DNA of 64,000 nt from Microbacterium timonense (GCF_900292075.1 NZ_OLMV01000002.1:186001-250000); one strand, 5' to 3'. Positions 35,447 through 46,455 are shown, counted from the first letter of the stretch. The notes: generated by a model from the letters alone, not told the origin. Made by a program: numbers and translations.

Positions 35447-36250
35447 CATCGGCATCCCCGCCCGGCGGCATCCTCTCTCCTCCGCCATGTCCCGGCCCTT
35501 TCCGCATGCGCTCAACAGGTCAACCGCGCCTCCACAGGAGATCGGAACGATCAAGCGTCCTGCAGAACGCCCCTCGTCCTGCGGACGCATCAAGGACAGG
35601 CGGCACCCGCACCGACACGCCCGACGCGCGCCCCTGACGTCGGCATCCCCACCCGGCAGCATCCTCTCGCTGCCACACCCGGGCCCTTCCGCATGCGCTC
35701 AACAGGTCAACCGCACTTCCACAGGAGATCGGAACGATCACGCGTCCTGCAGAACGCCGGTCGTCCTGCAGGACGCGTCAGGGACGGGCGGCCCCGCAGC
35801 GACGCCGCCGGCCGCCGCACCGACGCCGCCGGCGCCCGCACCGACAGGCCCGACGCGCCCCTGACGTCGGCATCCCACCCCGCAGCATCCGCTCTCCCTG
35901 CCACACCTCGGCCCTTCCGCACGCGCTTAACAGGTCAACCGCGCCTCCACAGGAGATCGGAACGATCAAGCGTCCTGCAGAACGCCGGTCGTCCTGCAGA
36001 CGCGTCAGGGACGGGCGGCCCCGCAGCGACGCCGCCGGCCCCAACACCGACGCTGGCGGCACCCGCACCGACACGCCCCACGCGCGCCCCTGACGTCGGC
36101 ATCCCCACCCCGCGACATCCTCTCCCTGCCACGCCGCCGACCCTCGGGCATGTGCTCAACAGGTCAACCGCGCCCCCACAGGAGATCGGAACGATCAAGC
36201 GTCCTGCAGAACGCCCGTCGTCCTGCAGGACGGATCAGGGACGGGCGGCT
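35425..36250. repeat. imperfect tandem array, four units of about 190-230 bp, starting in the DUF4229 3' end
   Basis: Each unit carries a copy of the DUF4229 gene end (CGACGCGCGCCCCTGAC-like, at 35431, about 35622, 35851 and 36079), then a conserved 60-base core (35511-35570, 35698-35757, 35926-35985, 36155-36214). Cores are 187, 228 and 229 bases apart. Each core holds the dyad GATCGGAACGATC and the segment GCGTCCTGCAGAACGCC. No reading frame in the array looks like a gene; the short ORFs are shadows of the repeat. The array fills the gap from the DUF4229 stop to the GH1-like gene. Confidence 0.9.
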
Positions 36251-36271
36251 GCCACCCCGCAGCGGACGGGG

Positions 36272-37483
36272 TCAGCGGCCGGCGGCCAGCTCCCGGAATG
36301 CGGCGAAGGCGGCGTTCGGCACCCGCTCAAGCCCCTGATCGGCGCCACGGACGAGGTCCACGAGCCCGAACTCCCGGAACCACTCATCCGGCTGCTTGTG
36401 GTCGAAGCGGTACAGCCAGTCCACGAGGGTGAAGAACGGGAACCAGGTGTAACCGACCAGGTCGTGCCCCTCGGTCCGGAGCGCTGTCAGCTCGGCGACC
36501 GAGTCGCGCAGCCATTCGAGCTTCTCGTCGGGCGTTCCCACGAGCGAGGTCTCGGTGATGGCGAGCGGGCCGCCGTACCGGGCGGAATAGAGCTCGACGA
36601 GGTCGCGCAGTCCCGCGGCGCCCGATCGCACCGGCGTCATCACGCCCTTCTCGAGGCGGGCGGTCGTGAAATGCGGGTAGTAGTTGATGCCGATGACGTC
36701 CGGGGTGACGGCGTTGTCGCGGAACCATTGCAGCTCCGCCGGCGATACGCCGTGCGAACGGAGCCACGCGCCCAGCACCGACTCGTCCGCCACCCGACCT
36801 GTGATGAGGTCGAGGGCGACGAAGCGTCGCTCCTCGAGGAACTCCCGAGACACCGGGGACGTCTCCCCCTCGTAGCGGAAGCCTGCGTCCACGTGCACGA
36901 ACACGGCCTCGGGATGCACCGCGGCGATCTCCTGCTGGGTGCGCACCATGCCCCGCGCCAGCTGCATCGTCACCTTCACGAAGCCGTCTTCGCCCGACAT
37001 GTACGGCGGCCAGGCAGCGTTCTGACCACACCACTCGGCGTTGACCACCGGCTCGTTCAGCGGTGTGAAATCCGACCAGACGTCCTGATACCGCTCGGCG
37101 ACGGCGCGCGCGTACGCTGCCACGCGCTCGGGGTAGTGCGCGTTGAGGAACGAGTTGTCGAGCCAGGGCGGTGTGCCGTAGTGCATGAGGTCGACGATGC
37201 ACCGGAGCCCGAGCTGCTGCATCTTCTCGGCCACACGGTCCAGCCACGTCCAATCGAACCGCCCCGGCGCCGGTTCGACCAGGTACCACGGGACTCCCCA
37301 CCGGAGGAACTCCGCGCCGCTGGCGGCGACGAGCTCGAGGTCGGCCTCCCACCGCGCGTAGTGCTGGGTGAGCTCGTATTCGTCGAGCTTGCGGTGCCCG
37401 GGCTTCTCCTGCGGGATGAAGGTGTCTTCGATGCCCACGCCGTAGCGCAGGCGGTCGTCGTGGTACCAGCGGGCGCCGCTCAT
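36272..37483 (-). CDS. GH1-like glycoside hydrolase, short form
   Basis: The protein (403 residues) is a clan GH-A barrel related to GH1: acid/base E144 in 'FTPLNEPVVNAEW', 'PDVIGINYYPHF', and nucleophile E311 in 'LAITETSLVGT', where normal GH1 enzymes have ITENG. It is 50-80 residues shorter than typical GH1 members and lacks the usual '[11 protein letters not shown]' ending, having 'YTWFPFFTLVDWLYRFDHK' instead. It should cleave a beta-linked sugar in the cytoplasm. It is the last gene of the left-going arm of sugar island 2, 31 bases after the MalG-like permease. ATG with AAAGGAT upstream. Confidence 0.82.
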   Translation of the reverse strand: MSGARWYHDDRLRYGVGIEDTFIPQEKPGHRKLDEYELTQHYARWEADLELVAASGAEFLRWGVPWYLVEPAPGRFDWTWLDRVAEKMQQLGLRCIVDLMHYGTPPWLDNSFLNAHYPERVAAYARAVAERYQDVWSDFTPLNEPVVNAEWCGQNAAWPPYMSGEDGFVKVTMQLARGMVRTQQEIAAVHPEAVFVHVDAGFRYEGETSPVSREFLEERRFVALDLITGRVADESVLGAWLRSHGVSPAELQWFRDNAVTPDVIGINYYPHFTTARLEKGVMTPVRSGAAGLRDLVELYSARYGGPLAITETSLVGTPDEKLEWLRDSVAELTALRTEGHDLVGYTWFPFFTLVDWLYRFDHKQPDEWFREFGLVDLVRGADQGLERVPNAAFAAFRELAAGR

Positions 37484-37514
37484 TCGGCATCCTTTCTCGC
37501 GTCCAACGCGGAGG

Positions 37515-38417
37515 TCACTTGAGCCCGGTCGTGGCGATGCCGGCGACGAAGCTCTTCTGGATGAGGAGGAAGAACACGATCACGGGAAGGAGGGCCAGCA
37601 GCGACCCGGCCATCAGGAGTCCGTACTCCACCACGTGCTGCCCCATGAACAGCGCCAGTCCTGCGGGCAGCGTGGATGTCTGCACCTCGGACGACATGAC
37701 CAGCGGCCACAGCAGGTCGTTCCAGTTGTATTGGAAGTGGAAGAGCCCGAGCGTCAGCAGTGCGGGCTTGGCGAGCGGCATGATGATGCCCGAATAGATA
37801 CGCCATTCGGATGCCCCGTCCACCCGCGCGGCCTCTTCCAGATCCTTCGGCAGCGACAGGAAGAACTGCGTGAGGAAGAAGATGCCGAACGCGTTCGTCA
37901 TGCGCGGGATGATGAGGCCCGGCAGCGTGTTCGTCAGCCCCATGCCGTTGAGCATGTCGTACAGCGGGATCAGGGTGACCTGGAACGGCAGCATCAGCAG
38001 GAGCAGGATGCCGACGAAGACGATTCCGCGTCCCTTGAACGGGATGCGCGCGAGGGCGTACGCGGCCATCGAGTCGAACAGCAGCGAGATGAGGGTGACG
38101 CCGCCGGCGAAGATGATGGTGTTCACGTAGAGCTGCGCGAACGGAATCCGGTTCCAGACCTCGATGAAGTGGTCGATGGTGAGCTCCCGCGGCCACAACG
38201 TGGGCGGGTAGGTCACGATGTCCACTTCGGGCTTGAACGCGGTGAACACCATCCAGATGATCGGCAGCAGCATCAGCAGCCCGATGAGGACGGACGTGAT
38301 CCCGAGCAGCCAGCTCGCGGCGCGATGCGCGCGCTGGGCGCGGCTCCGGCGGGAGCCGGGGCGTCGCCGGGCAGCGGCCTGATCGTCTTCGACGGTGGGA
38401 AGGGCGGTGGCGGTCAT
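37515..38417 (-). CDS. sugar ABC transporter permease, MalG-like (island 2)
   Basis: This 300-residue permease has an Arg-rich cytoplasmic N-terminus, six helices and the EAA loop 'LEEAARVDGASEWRIYSGII'. It overlaps the MalF-like permease by one base (TGATG) and forms the membrane channel with it. As in island 1, no ATPase is encoded nearby. The sugar is that recognised by the binding protein at 39412 and processed by the GH1-like and GH2 enzymes. Confidence 0.9.
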   Translation of the reverse strand: MTATALPTVEDDQAAARRRPGSRRSRAQRAHRAASWLLGITSVLIGLLMLLPIIWMVFTAFKPEVDIVTYPPTLWPRELTIDHFIEVWNRIPFAQLYVNTIIFAGGVTLISLLFDSMAAYALARIPFKGRGIVFVGILLLLMLPFQVTLIPLYDMLNGMGLTNTLPGLIIPRMTNAFGIFFLTQFFLSLPKDLEEAARVDGASEWRIYSGIIMPLAKPALLTLGLFHFQYNWNDLLWPLVMSSEVQTSTLPAGLALFMGQHVVEYGLLMAGSLLALLPVIVFFLLIQKSFVAGIATTGLK

Positions 38418-39358
38418 CAGTAGGTCACCTGCTTCCGGCGGAGGTAGCCGAACTGAATCATCGAGAGGATGAACACGAAGATCAGCAGCACGAACGAGAT
38501 GGCGGACGCGTACCCGAAGCGCAGCTCCTGGAAGCCCTCGCGGTAGATGAGCATCACGAGCGTCTCGGTCTTGAAGAACGGGCCGCCACGGGTCATGACG
38601 TAGATCTGGTCGAACGCCTGCAACGTGGCGATGAGCGCCAGCACCATCACCAGGAGCGTCTGGTTCGACAGCAGGGGCAGCGTGATGCTGCGGAACCGCT
38701 GCCAGGGTCCGGCACCGTCGAGCCGTGCGGCTTCGTACATGTCGACGGGGATCGACTGCAGGCCGGCGAGATAGATGACCATGTAGAAGCCGACGTTCTT
38801 CCACACGCCGACCAGCATCACGGCCGCCATCGCGTAGCGCGGGTCGCTCAGCCAGCCCTGCTCGGGCACGATGCCTACGAAGCTCAGCCAGTACGACAGC
38901 AGCCCGATGTTGGGGTCGAGCAGGAACGACCAGGCGATCGCGATGATCCCGAGCGAGACGATGAACGGCAGGAAGATGGCGGTGCGGGCGAATGCTCGGC
39001 CCCGGAAGGCCTGGTTCAGCATGATCGCGAACAGCAGGGCCAGGATGACGGTGACCGGCGTCACCACCAACGCGTACACCACGGTGTTCGTGAAGGCGTT
39101 CCAGAAGGGCGCGGCCTGGAACAGCTCCACGTAGTTCGACAGCCCGATGAACTCCGCCGCCCGGATGAGGTTGTAGTCGGTGAACGACAGGTACACGGCC
39201 TGGATCATCGGGTACAGCGTGAACGCGATCAGGATGATCAGCGACGGGGTGAGGAACAGCCAGGCGGTGAGGGCGCGGCGTCCTCCTGAGCGCAGACGGC
39301 GGCGGTGCGGAGCGGGCCCCGTGTCGGCCGCGGCGGCGACGACGGTCGTCGTGGTCAT
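38417..39358 (-). CDS. sugar ABC transporter permease, MalF-like (island 2)
   Basis: The protein (313 residues) has six helices, 'AWLFLTPSLIILIAFTLYPM' opening the first, and the EAA loop 'YEAARLDGAGPWQRFRSITL'. The ATG has AGGA six bases upstream and follows the binding-protein gene by 53 bases, so the three transport genes and the GH1-like gene form one operon read leftward from the operator at 40766. Confidence 0.9.
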   Translation of the reverse strand: MTTTTVVAAAADTGPAPHRRRLRSGGRRALTAWLFLTPSLIILIAFTLYPMIQAVYLSFTDYNLIRAAEFIGLSNYVELFQAAPFWNAFTNTVVYALVVTPVTVILALLFAIMLNQAFRGRAFARTAIFLPFIVSLGIIAIAWSFLLDPNIGLLSYWLSFVGIVPEQGWLSDPRYAMAAVMLVGVWKNVGFYMVIYLAGLQSIPVDMYEAARLDGAGPWQRFRSITLPLLSNQTLLVMVLALIATLQAFDQIYVMTRGGPFFKTETLVMLIYREGFQELRFGYASAISFVLLIFVFILSMIQFGYLRRKQVTY

Positions 39359-39411
39359 GGGAAGTCCTCCCGCGGGCGGACGGTCCGCAGACCGCCCGCC
39401 CGCGCATCCGG

Positions 39412-40743
39412 TTACTTGTCGAGCTCGGCCTGGACGTCGTCGGAGGCCTTCGTGAAGATCTCCTCCACGGTGCCCTCCCCGTTCAGGGCGCGCTGGAGGG
39501 CCGGAGTGAACACGGTCTCGAGGATGGGACCACCGGCGGCGATGCCCGGCATGAGCACGCGCGCGCTGTCGGCGACGTCGGGGGCACCGAAGATCGCCGG
39601 GTACGGGCTCTCCGTGATGTCGCCCGAGACGTCCGAGCGCGTGGGCGGGAAGCCGGAGCCGTTGGCCCACGTGATCTGCCCGTCGGGAGAGTTCCAGTAC
39701 GCGAAGAACTTGTACGCGGCGTCCTTGACCTCGTCGCTCGCGTTGGACGGGATGCCCATCGAGACGACGTCGGCGAGCACCGCGTCGTCCGAGGGCCCGG
39801 CGAACGGCTTGGCGAGGCCGTAGTTGAGCCCGGCGTCGTCGAATCCGGTCGTCATCCAGGGTCCGACGATCTCGATCGCGGCCTTGCCGGTCTGGAACAG
39901 CTTGTCGGCGTCAGCGCCCGAGAGGCCGATCGGCGCCGCCTTCTGGTCCTTCACGAGGTTGACCCAGAAGTCGAGCGCCTCGATCGACTCCGGATCGCCG
40001 AGCGTCGACGTCTTGCCGTCCTCCGAGACGATCCCGCCGCCGGTCCCCCACAGCAGCGAGGGGAAGATGGGCACGGTCTCGTGGTCGGCGAGCGCGATCG
40101 CGTAGACGTCGGGCTTGCCGTCGCCGTTGCCGTCGGTGGAGAGCTTCGGCACCATCGCGGCGAACTCGTCCCATGTCGTCGGCGGGGCCTCGGGGTCCAG
40201 GCCCGCCGCCGTGAACAGGTCCTTGTTGTAGTACATCATCATCGTGGCGTAGTTCACCGGGACGCCGTAGTTCTTGCCGTCGTACATGGATGCCTCGACC
40301 GCGGCCTGCGTGAGCGCGCCGGCGTCGTTCGCCGAGTCGTCGTACCAGTCGTCCACGGGCATGAACATGCCCTCGTCGGCGAACTGGGGCATGCGGGTCG
40401 CCGACATCGCGATGATGTCGGGTCCGTTGCTGCCGGCGACCGAGGTGAGCACCTTCTGGTAGAGGGTGTCCCACGGCATGATGTTGGTCTTCACCTCGAT
40501 CTCGTCCTGCGAGGCGTTGAAGTCGTCGACCACCTGCTGGAGCGCAGGCCCGTCGGGCCCTGTGAAGCCGTTCCAGAAGTCCAGGACGATCTTGCCGTCG
40601 CTCGTGGTGTCGTCGCTTCCGCCGCTGCCCTGCCCCGCACATCCGGCGAGGACCAGGCCCGACAGTGCCAGGGTCGCGCCGACGGCGACGACGCTGCGTG
40701 CTCGCCCGCGGCCGGTGAAGCGGTGTCCATGCTGTGTCTTCAT
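39412..40743 (-). CDS. sugar-binding lipoprotein of ABC transporter (island 2)
   Basis: The 443-residue precursor has a signal peptide with lipobox 'LVLAGC' (C35) and a Gly/Ser/Asp linker, then a type-1 solute-binding fold with 'IVLDFWNGFTGPDGPALQQV', 'GVPVNYATMMMYYNKDLFTA' and 'KAAIEIVGPWMTTGF'. It captures the sugar at the outer face of the membrane. It is the first gene of the leftward operon, divergent from lacI, with a perfect palindrome 23 bases upstream of its ATG. Confidence 0.92.
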   Translation of the reverse strand: MKTQHGHRFTGRGRARSVVAVGATLALSGLVLAGCAGQGSGGSDDTTSDGKIVLDFWNGFTGPDGPALQQVVDDFNASQDEIEVKTNIMPWDTLYQKVLTSVAGSNGPDIIAMSATRMPQFADEGMFMPVDDWYDDSANDAGALTQAAVEASMYDGKNYGVPVNYATMMMYYNKDLFTAAGLDPEAPPTTWDEFAAMVPKLSTDGNGDGKPDVYAIALADHETVPIFPSLLWGTGGGIVSEDGKTSTLGDPESIEALDFWVNLVKDQKAAPIGLSGADADKLFQTGKAAIEIVGPWMTTGFDDAGLNYGLAKPFAGPSDDAVLADVVSMGIPSNASDEVKDAAYKFFAYWNSPDGQITWANGSGFPPTRSDVSGDITESPYPAIFGAPDVADSARVLMPGIAAGGPILETVFTPALQRALNGEGTVEEIFTKASDDVQAELDK

Positions 40744-40765
40744 CGATCTTTCTCCTTCGAGTGCC

Positions 40766-40779
40766 GTTCAACGTTGAAC
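40766..40779. promoter_or_regulatory. LacI operator of sugar island 2
   Basis: GTTCAACGTTGAAC is a perfect 14-base palindrome with central CG. A second partial site, TAATCGTTGAAC, ends at 40822 in the same divergent gap. The sequence differs from the island 1 operator, so the two LacI proteins should not cross-regulate. Confidence 0.75.
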
Positions 40780-40875
40780 GATGGGGTCGAAGACTGTTAT
40801 ACATGACCGGTAATCGTTGAACAAGGCATCGAGCTTGTGAGAGTGTGATCGCCGGATAACGAGAAGGGCGGACGA

Positions 40876-41876
40876 ATGACTCGGACGACGCTCAAAGACG
40901 TCGCCGCGCGCGTCGGCGTCTCGGCCAAGACGGTGTCGAATGTCGTCAACGGCACAGGCTGGGTCACCGACGAGTTGGCGGCCCGGGTCCGCGCGGCCAT
41001 CGACGAGCTCGGCTATCGCCCCAACGTCGCGGCCCGGCAGCTGCGCAGCGGGCGCAGCCGCATGATCGCGCTCGCGCTGCCGGAGCTCAGCCAGCCGTAC
41101 TTCGCCGAGCTCGCCTCGGAACTCGTCCGCGCCGCCCAGGAGCGCTCCATCACCGTCCTCGTTCACCAGACCGACGGGCGTGCCGACACGGAGCGGCGCA
41201 TCAGCGACGGCATCGACGCCCCCGTCATGGACGGCCTCATCATGAGCCCGCTGGCCCTCGGAGCGAAGGACCTGAACAGCCGCATCGATCCGACGCCGCT
41301 CGTCCTGCTGGGCGAGCACATCGGCGACGGCGGGTTCGCCCACGTCACGGTCGACAACACCGCGGCCGCCGCGCACGCGACGGAGCATCTGCTCTCTCTC
41401 GGCTGCCGCCGCATCGCTGCCATCGGCGCTCAGAGCACCGGTCCCAATGAGACGGCAGTGCTGCGCCTTGCCGGCTACCGTGCCGCGCTGGAAGCGGCCG
41501 GTATCGGCTACGACGAGCGGCTGGTGTTCGAGGTCGACGAGTTCCACCGGGCCGACGGGGCGGCCGCGGCTCGGCGCATCCTGGACTCCGGCATCCGACC
41601 CGACGGAATCTTCGCCTTCAACGACCTGCTCGCCCTCGGCGCGATGCATGTCCTCGTCACTGCGGGGGTGCGGGTGCCGGACGACGTCGCCGTCATCGGC
41701 TTCGACGACATCGAAGAGGGGCGCTACAGCACCCCCGCCCTCAGCTCGATCTCACCCGACACGCCGGCACTGGCCCGGCTCGCAATCGACCTGATCTATG
41801 CGCAGCAGCCGAGACCCGGCATCCACACCGTGGGATTCACCGTCGCACACCGTGCGAGCACGAAAGGACCCGACCG

Positions 41877-41880
<4 letters not shown>
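40876..41880 (+). CDS. LacI-family transcriptional regulator of sugar island 2
   Basis: This 334-residue repressor opens with 'TTLKDVAARVGVSAKTVSNVVNG' (helix-turn-helix) and 'IDELGYRPNVAARQLRSG' (hinge), then a sugar-sensing domain ending in 'VAVIGFDDIEEGRYSTPALSSI', typical of the family. It is divergent from the transporter operon across a gap holding its operators, and its stop overlaps the GH2 start (ATGA), so it is co-translated with an enzyme of the pathway it controls. ATG preceded by GAAGGGCGGACGA. Confidence 0.92.
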
Positions 41881-43679
<1,799 letters not shown>

Positions 43680-43701
43680 CCGCGCGCGGCGGCATCCGTC
43701 G

Positions 43702-44685
43702 TCAGCCGATGAACGCCCACATGAGGAACGCGCCGTAGGCGACGGAGGTGAGCGAGGTCAGGCCGAGTGCGACCACGAGCTCGCGGGGCTCCCGGTAGGT
43801 CCACACGATGAGGATCGCGGGCAGCCCTGCCAGCAGCGCCAGCAGCGTGAGCCACGCGATCGGGTAGCCCACCCACGCGAGGAAGACCGCGATGAGGAAG
43901 GCGATCAGCAGGAACACCGAGAACAGCCAGCGCGTCGCGGTGCGGCCGATCAGCACGGTGAGCGTCTTCTTGCCCGCGGCGCGGTCCTGGTCGATGTCGC
44001 GGAGGTTGTTGGCCGACAGCACCGCGCACGCGATGAGCCCGGCGCCGACGGCGCCGAACCACGCCTCCTGCGGCAGCGCGAGCGCCTGCACCCACGTCGT
44101 GCCGAGGGTGGCGACGAGGCCGAAGAAGACGAACACGAACAGCTCCCCCAGGCCGTAGTAGCCGTAGGGGCGCTTGCCGCCGGTGTAGAACCAGGCGGCG
44201 AGGATGCAGACGGCGCCGGCGGCGATGAGCCACCACTGCTGCGTGCGGATGGTGATCGCAAGCCCCGCCAGGGCGGCGATCGCGAAGAACGCGAGGGCGA
44301 CGATCAGCACGGTCCGCGGCTTCGCGCGGCGGCCGGCGGTCAGACGCGCGGGCCCGACGCGGTAGTCGTCGGTGCCGCGGATGCCATCGCTGTAGTCGTT
44401 CGCGTAGTTCACGCCGATCTGCAGCGACACCGAGACGATGAGGCAGAACAGCGCGATCACCCAGTGGAAGACGTCCGAGACGAGGATGGCGGCGCCCGTG
44501 CCGATGAGGACCGGGGTGATCGCCAACGGCAGGGTCCGCAGGCGTGCCGCGCCGACCCAGTCGCGCGCCGTCGCCCGGGGGACGCGTGCGGGGTCGCGCG
44601 AGACGCGCGCCTTCTGAGGGTTCCCGCGCGGGTGCTGCTTCTTGCGGGCGGCGGTCTTGCGCTTCTTGCTCGGGGTTCGTGCCAC
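43702..44685 (-). CDS. menA: 1,4-dihydroxy-2-naphthoate polyprenyltransferase
   Basis: The protein (327 residues) is a UbiA-superfamily prenyltransferase with eight or nine membrane helices. Both Asp-rich motifs are visible: 'VNYANDYSDGIRGTDD' on the first loop and 'LRDIDQDRAAGKKTL' on the second, which bind Mg and the prenyl diphosphate. It attaches the polyprenyl tail to DHNA in the membrane, giving demethylmenaquinone for MenG. The basic, Lys/Arg-rich N-terminus is cytoplasmic. A GTG start ('VARTPSKKRK') after TAAGAT was preferred to an ATG 33 bases upstream, which overlaps that box. Confidence 0.9.
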   Translation of the reverse strand: MARTPSKKRKTAARKKQHPRGNPQKARVSRDPARVPRATARDWVGAARLRTLPLAITPVLIGTGAAILVSDVFHWVIALFCLIVSVSLQIGVNYANDYSDGIRGTDDYRVGPARLTAGRRAKPRTVLIVALAFFAIAALAGLAITIRTQQWWLIAAGAVCILAAWFYTGGKRPYGYYGLGELFVFVFFGLVATLGTTWVQALALPQEAWFGAVGAGLIACAVLSANNLRDIDQDRAAGKKTLTVLIGRTATRWLFSVFLLIAFLIAVFLAWVGYPIAWLTLLALLAGLPAILIVWTYREPRELVVALGLTSLTSVAYGAFLMWAFIG

Positions 44686-44693
44686 GAATGCAC

Positions 44694-44699
44694 ATCTTA
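44694..44699 (-). promoter_or_regulatory. -10 box of menA, TAAGAT
   Basis: Eight bases before the GTG at 44685, slightly wider than the other boxes in the window. Confidence 0.4.
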
Positions 44700-44777
44700 G
44701 AGCGCCCTCCGATGGCATCCCTTCCCCTCGCGCGCAACCCCTGGCGCGCGAGGGGCGGCGCCACGCAGGATGAGCCC

Positions 44778-45173
44778 ATGCTGAGCATCGGATCGACCGT
44801 CCTCACCGTGGAAGACATCCAGCGCGCCGGCGACTTCTGGCGGGCCGCGCTGGGCTACGTCAACCGCAACGAGCCGAGCGAGGACTGGGTCATCCTCGAC
44901 CCTCCCGGCAAGAAGCACTGGAGCGCGCCGGGAGCCAGCCTCGCGCTCTCGGTGACGGGATACCCGCAGCACTATCCGCCCCGGATCCACCTGGACCTCT
45001 ACGCCGACGACCAGCAGGCCGAGATCGCCCGCCTGCTCGCGCTGGGCGCGCGAGAGGTCGACTGGCACGACTACCCCGCGGACGCCGACTGGGTCGTGCT
45101 CGAAGACACCGAGGGCAACCGGTTCTGCGTCGTGGACACCGGCGGTCCTTCCGACGACCCCGACCGCGCCTGA
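44778..45173 (+). CDS. VOC-family (glyoxalase/bleomycin-resistance-like) protein
   Basis: This 131-residue protein shows the paired beta-alpha-beta-beta-beta modules of the vicinal-oxygen-chelate fold: 'GSTVLTVEDIQRAGDFWRAALGY' opens the first and 'RIHLDLYADDQQAEIARLLALGA' the second, closing with 'WVVLEDTEGNRFCVVD'. Metal ligands at the usual places (H in 'RIHLDLY', E in 'LEDTEGN') are present, so it could be a small lyase, dioxygenase or drug-binding protein. The ATG has AGGA eight bases upstream; upstream frame extension is antisense to menA. Divergent from menA, function unknown. Confidence 0.82.
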   Translation: MLSIGSTVLTVEDIQRAGDFWRAALGYVNRNEPSEDWVILDPPGKKHWSAPGASLALSVTGYPQHYPPRIHLDLYADDQQAEIARLLALGAREVDWHDYPADADWVVLEDTEGNRFCVVDTGGPSDDPDRA

Positions 45174-45217
45174 CCGGCACGCCGGCGAACCACGCGCCGC
45201 GGCATCCGGCCCCGCTC

Positions 45218-45325
45218 GGTCAGCGCAGCGCGAGGACGGCCGCCGGTCAGTGCAGCGCGGGCACGGCCGCCGGTCAATGCAGCGCCGGCACGGCCGCCGG
45301 TCAGTGCAACGCGCGGACGGCGCGC
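45218..45325. repeat. 27-bp tandem repeat, four copies, covering the menE 3' end
   Basis: Copies begin at 45218, 45245, 45272 and 45299 with GGTCAG(C/T)GCA-type openings. The last copy is the true end of menE (codons for RAVRALH and the stop). The other three lie after the stop and, since 27 is nine codons, keep the same frame with their own stop codons. The rest of the 45174-45300 gap holds nothing else. Confidence 0.9.
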
Positions 45326-46455
45326 CGGATCGTCTCGCGGTCGGGCTTGCCCGACGGCAGTGTGGCGAGCTCGTCGACGAGCACCAGCCGGGCCGGCCGG
45401 GCGTGCGCGCCGATCTCGGCCTGCACGGCCGCTCGCGCCTCTTCCAGTTGCACCGCTTCGCTGCGGCGCAGCGCCTCGCCGCGGGAGGCGACGACGACGG
45501 ATGCCTCACCCCAGCGCTCATCGGGAACCCCGACCACGACGGCGGTGTCCAGGCCCGGGATGCTCCGGACGATCCGCTCGACGCGGTCGAGCGACACGTT
45601 GATGCCGCCCGACACGATGACGTTGTCGATGCGGCCTCGCACGCGCAGCACCCCGTCCTCGAAGAGCCCGGCATCTCCCGTGCGGTACCACCGCGTGCCA
45701 TCGGGTTCGCGCGGGAAGGCGGCGGAGGTCAGTGCGTCGTCGCCGAGATACCCCTGCGCGAGCGTCGGACCCGCGATCTGCACCTCGCCGTGCTCGATGC
45801 GCACCTGCACGCCTCGCAGCGGGATGCCGTCGTACACGCAGCCGCCGCTGGTCTCGGTGGAGCCGTACGTGCGGACGATGCTGACCCCGGCCGCTTGCGC
45901 GCGCTCGAGCGTCGCTGCCGGAAGAGCCTGGCCGCCGATGAGGATGGTGCGGAACGATCGCAGCGCCGACAGCACCGCGGCATCGTGCTCCGCCGCGTCG
46001 AGGAGCTTCGACAGCTGCGCGGGCACGAGTGAGGTGAAGGTCGGGATGCGCTCACCGTGCTCGGTCGAGGCCATCATGAGCGCGGCGGCGGCGAAGGCCT
46101 GCGGGGTGAAGGCGCCGGAGAGAAGGGCGGGCTCGCGGTCGGCGATGATCGAACGCACCAGCACCTGGAGTCCGGCGACGTAGCCGGCGGGGAGGGCGAG
46201 CAGCCACGCGCCGTCGCCGATGCGGTCGGCGGTGGCCAGCGCGCTCGCGGTGAGCGCGTCGCGGCCGAGCAGGACGCTCTTCGGGATGCCGGTGGAGCCC
46301 GACGTCGTCACGACGACCGCTGTTCCGGCGGGCACGTCGCCGGGAAGACCGGTCACCAGGCCCAGGCCGAGGGCGGGACCGGCACCATGGAGCGCGCCGC
46401 GCAGGGCGCGCAGGATGTCACGGGGATCGTCGCCGATGACCGGTTCGAGCTTCAT
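45301..46455 (-). CDS. menE: o-succinylbenzoate-CoA ligase
   Basis: The 384-residue AMP-forming ligase has the P-loop-like 'VVVTTSGSTGIPKSVLLG', 'VRTYGSTETSGGCVYDG', 'WYRTGDAGLFEDGVLRVRGR' and the C-terminal lysine motif 'LPSGKPDRETI'. It makes OSB-CoA, the substrate of MenB. It is shorter than Bacillus MenE (about 480) because the N-terminal part before the P-loop is reduced to about 45 residues, a form common in actinobacteria. Its ATG overlaps the menB stop (TGATG). The 3' end is repeated three times downstream. Confidence 0.9.
   Translation of the reverse strand: MKLEPVIGDDPRDILRALRGALHGAGPALGLGLVTGLPGDVPAGTAVVVTTSGSTGIPKSVLLGRDALTASALATADRIGDGAWLLALPAGYVAGLQVLVRSIIADREPALLSGAFTPQAFAAAALMMASTEHGERIPTFTSLVPAQLSKLLDAAEHDAAVLSALRSFRTILIGGQALPAATLERAQAAGVSIVRTYGSTETSGGCVYDGIPLRGVQVRIEHGEVQIAGPTLAQGYLGDDALTSAAFPREPDGTRWYRTGDAGLFEDGVLRVRGRIDNVIVSGGINVSLDRVERIVRSIPGLDTAVVVGVPDERWGEASVVVASRGEALRRSEAVQLEEARAAVQAEIGAHARPARLVLVDELATLPSGKPDRETIRRAVRALH

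Noticed and set aside
35500..36200. Family of small minus-strand peptides beginning 'VPISCGGAVDLLS'
   Set aside because: They recur only because the DNA repeat recurs; no ribosome sites or codon bias support translation.
35447..36271. CRISPR array
   Set aside because: Units are about 190-230 bases, spacers resemble each other, and no cas gene is near.
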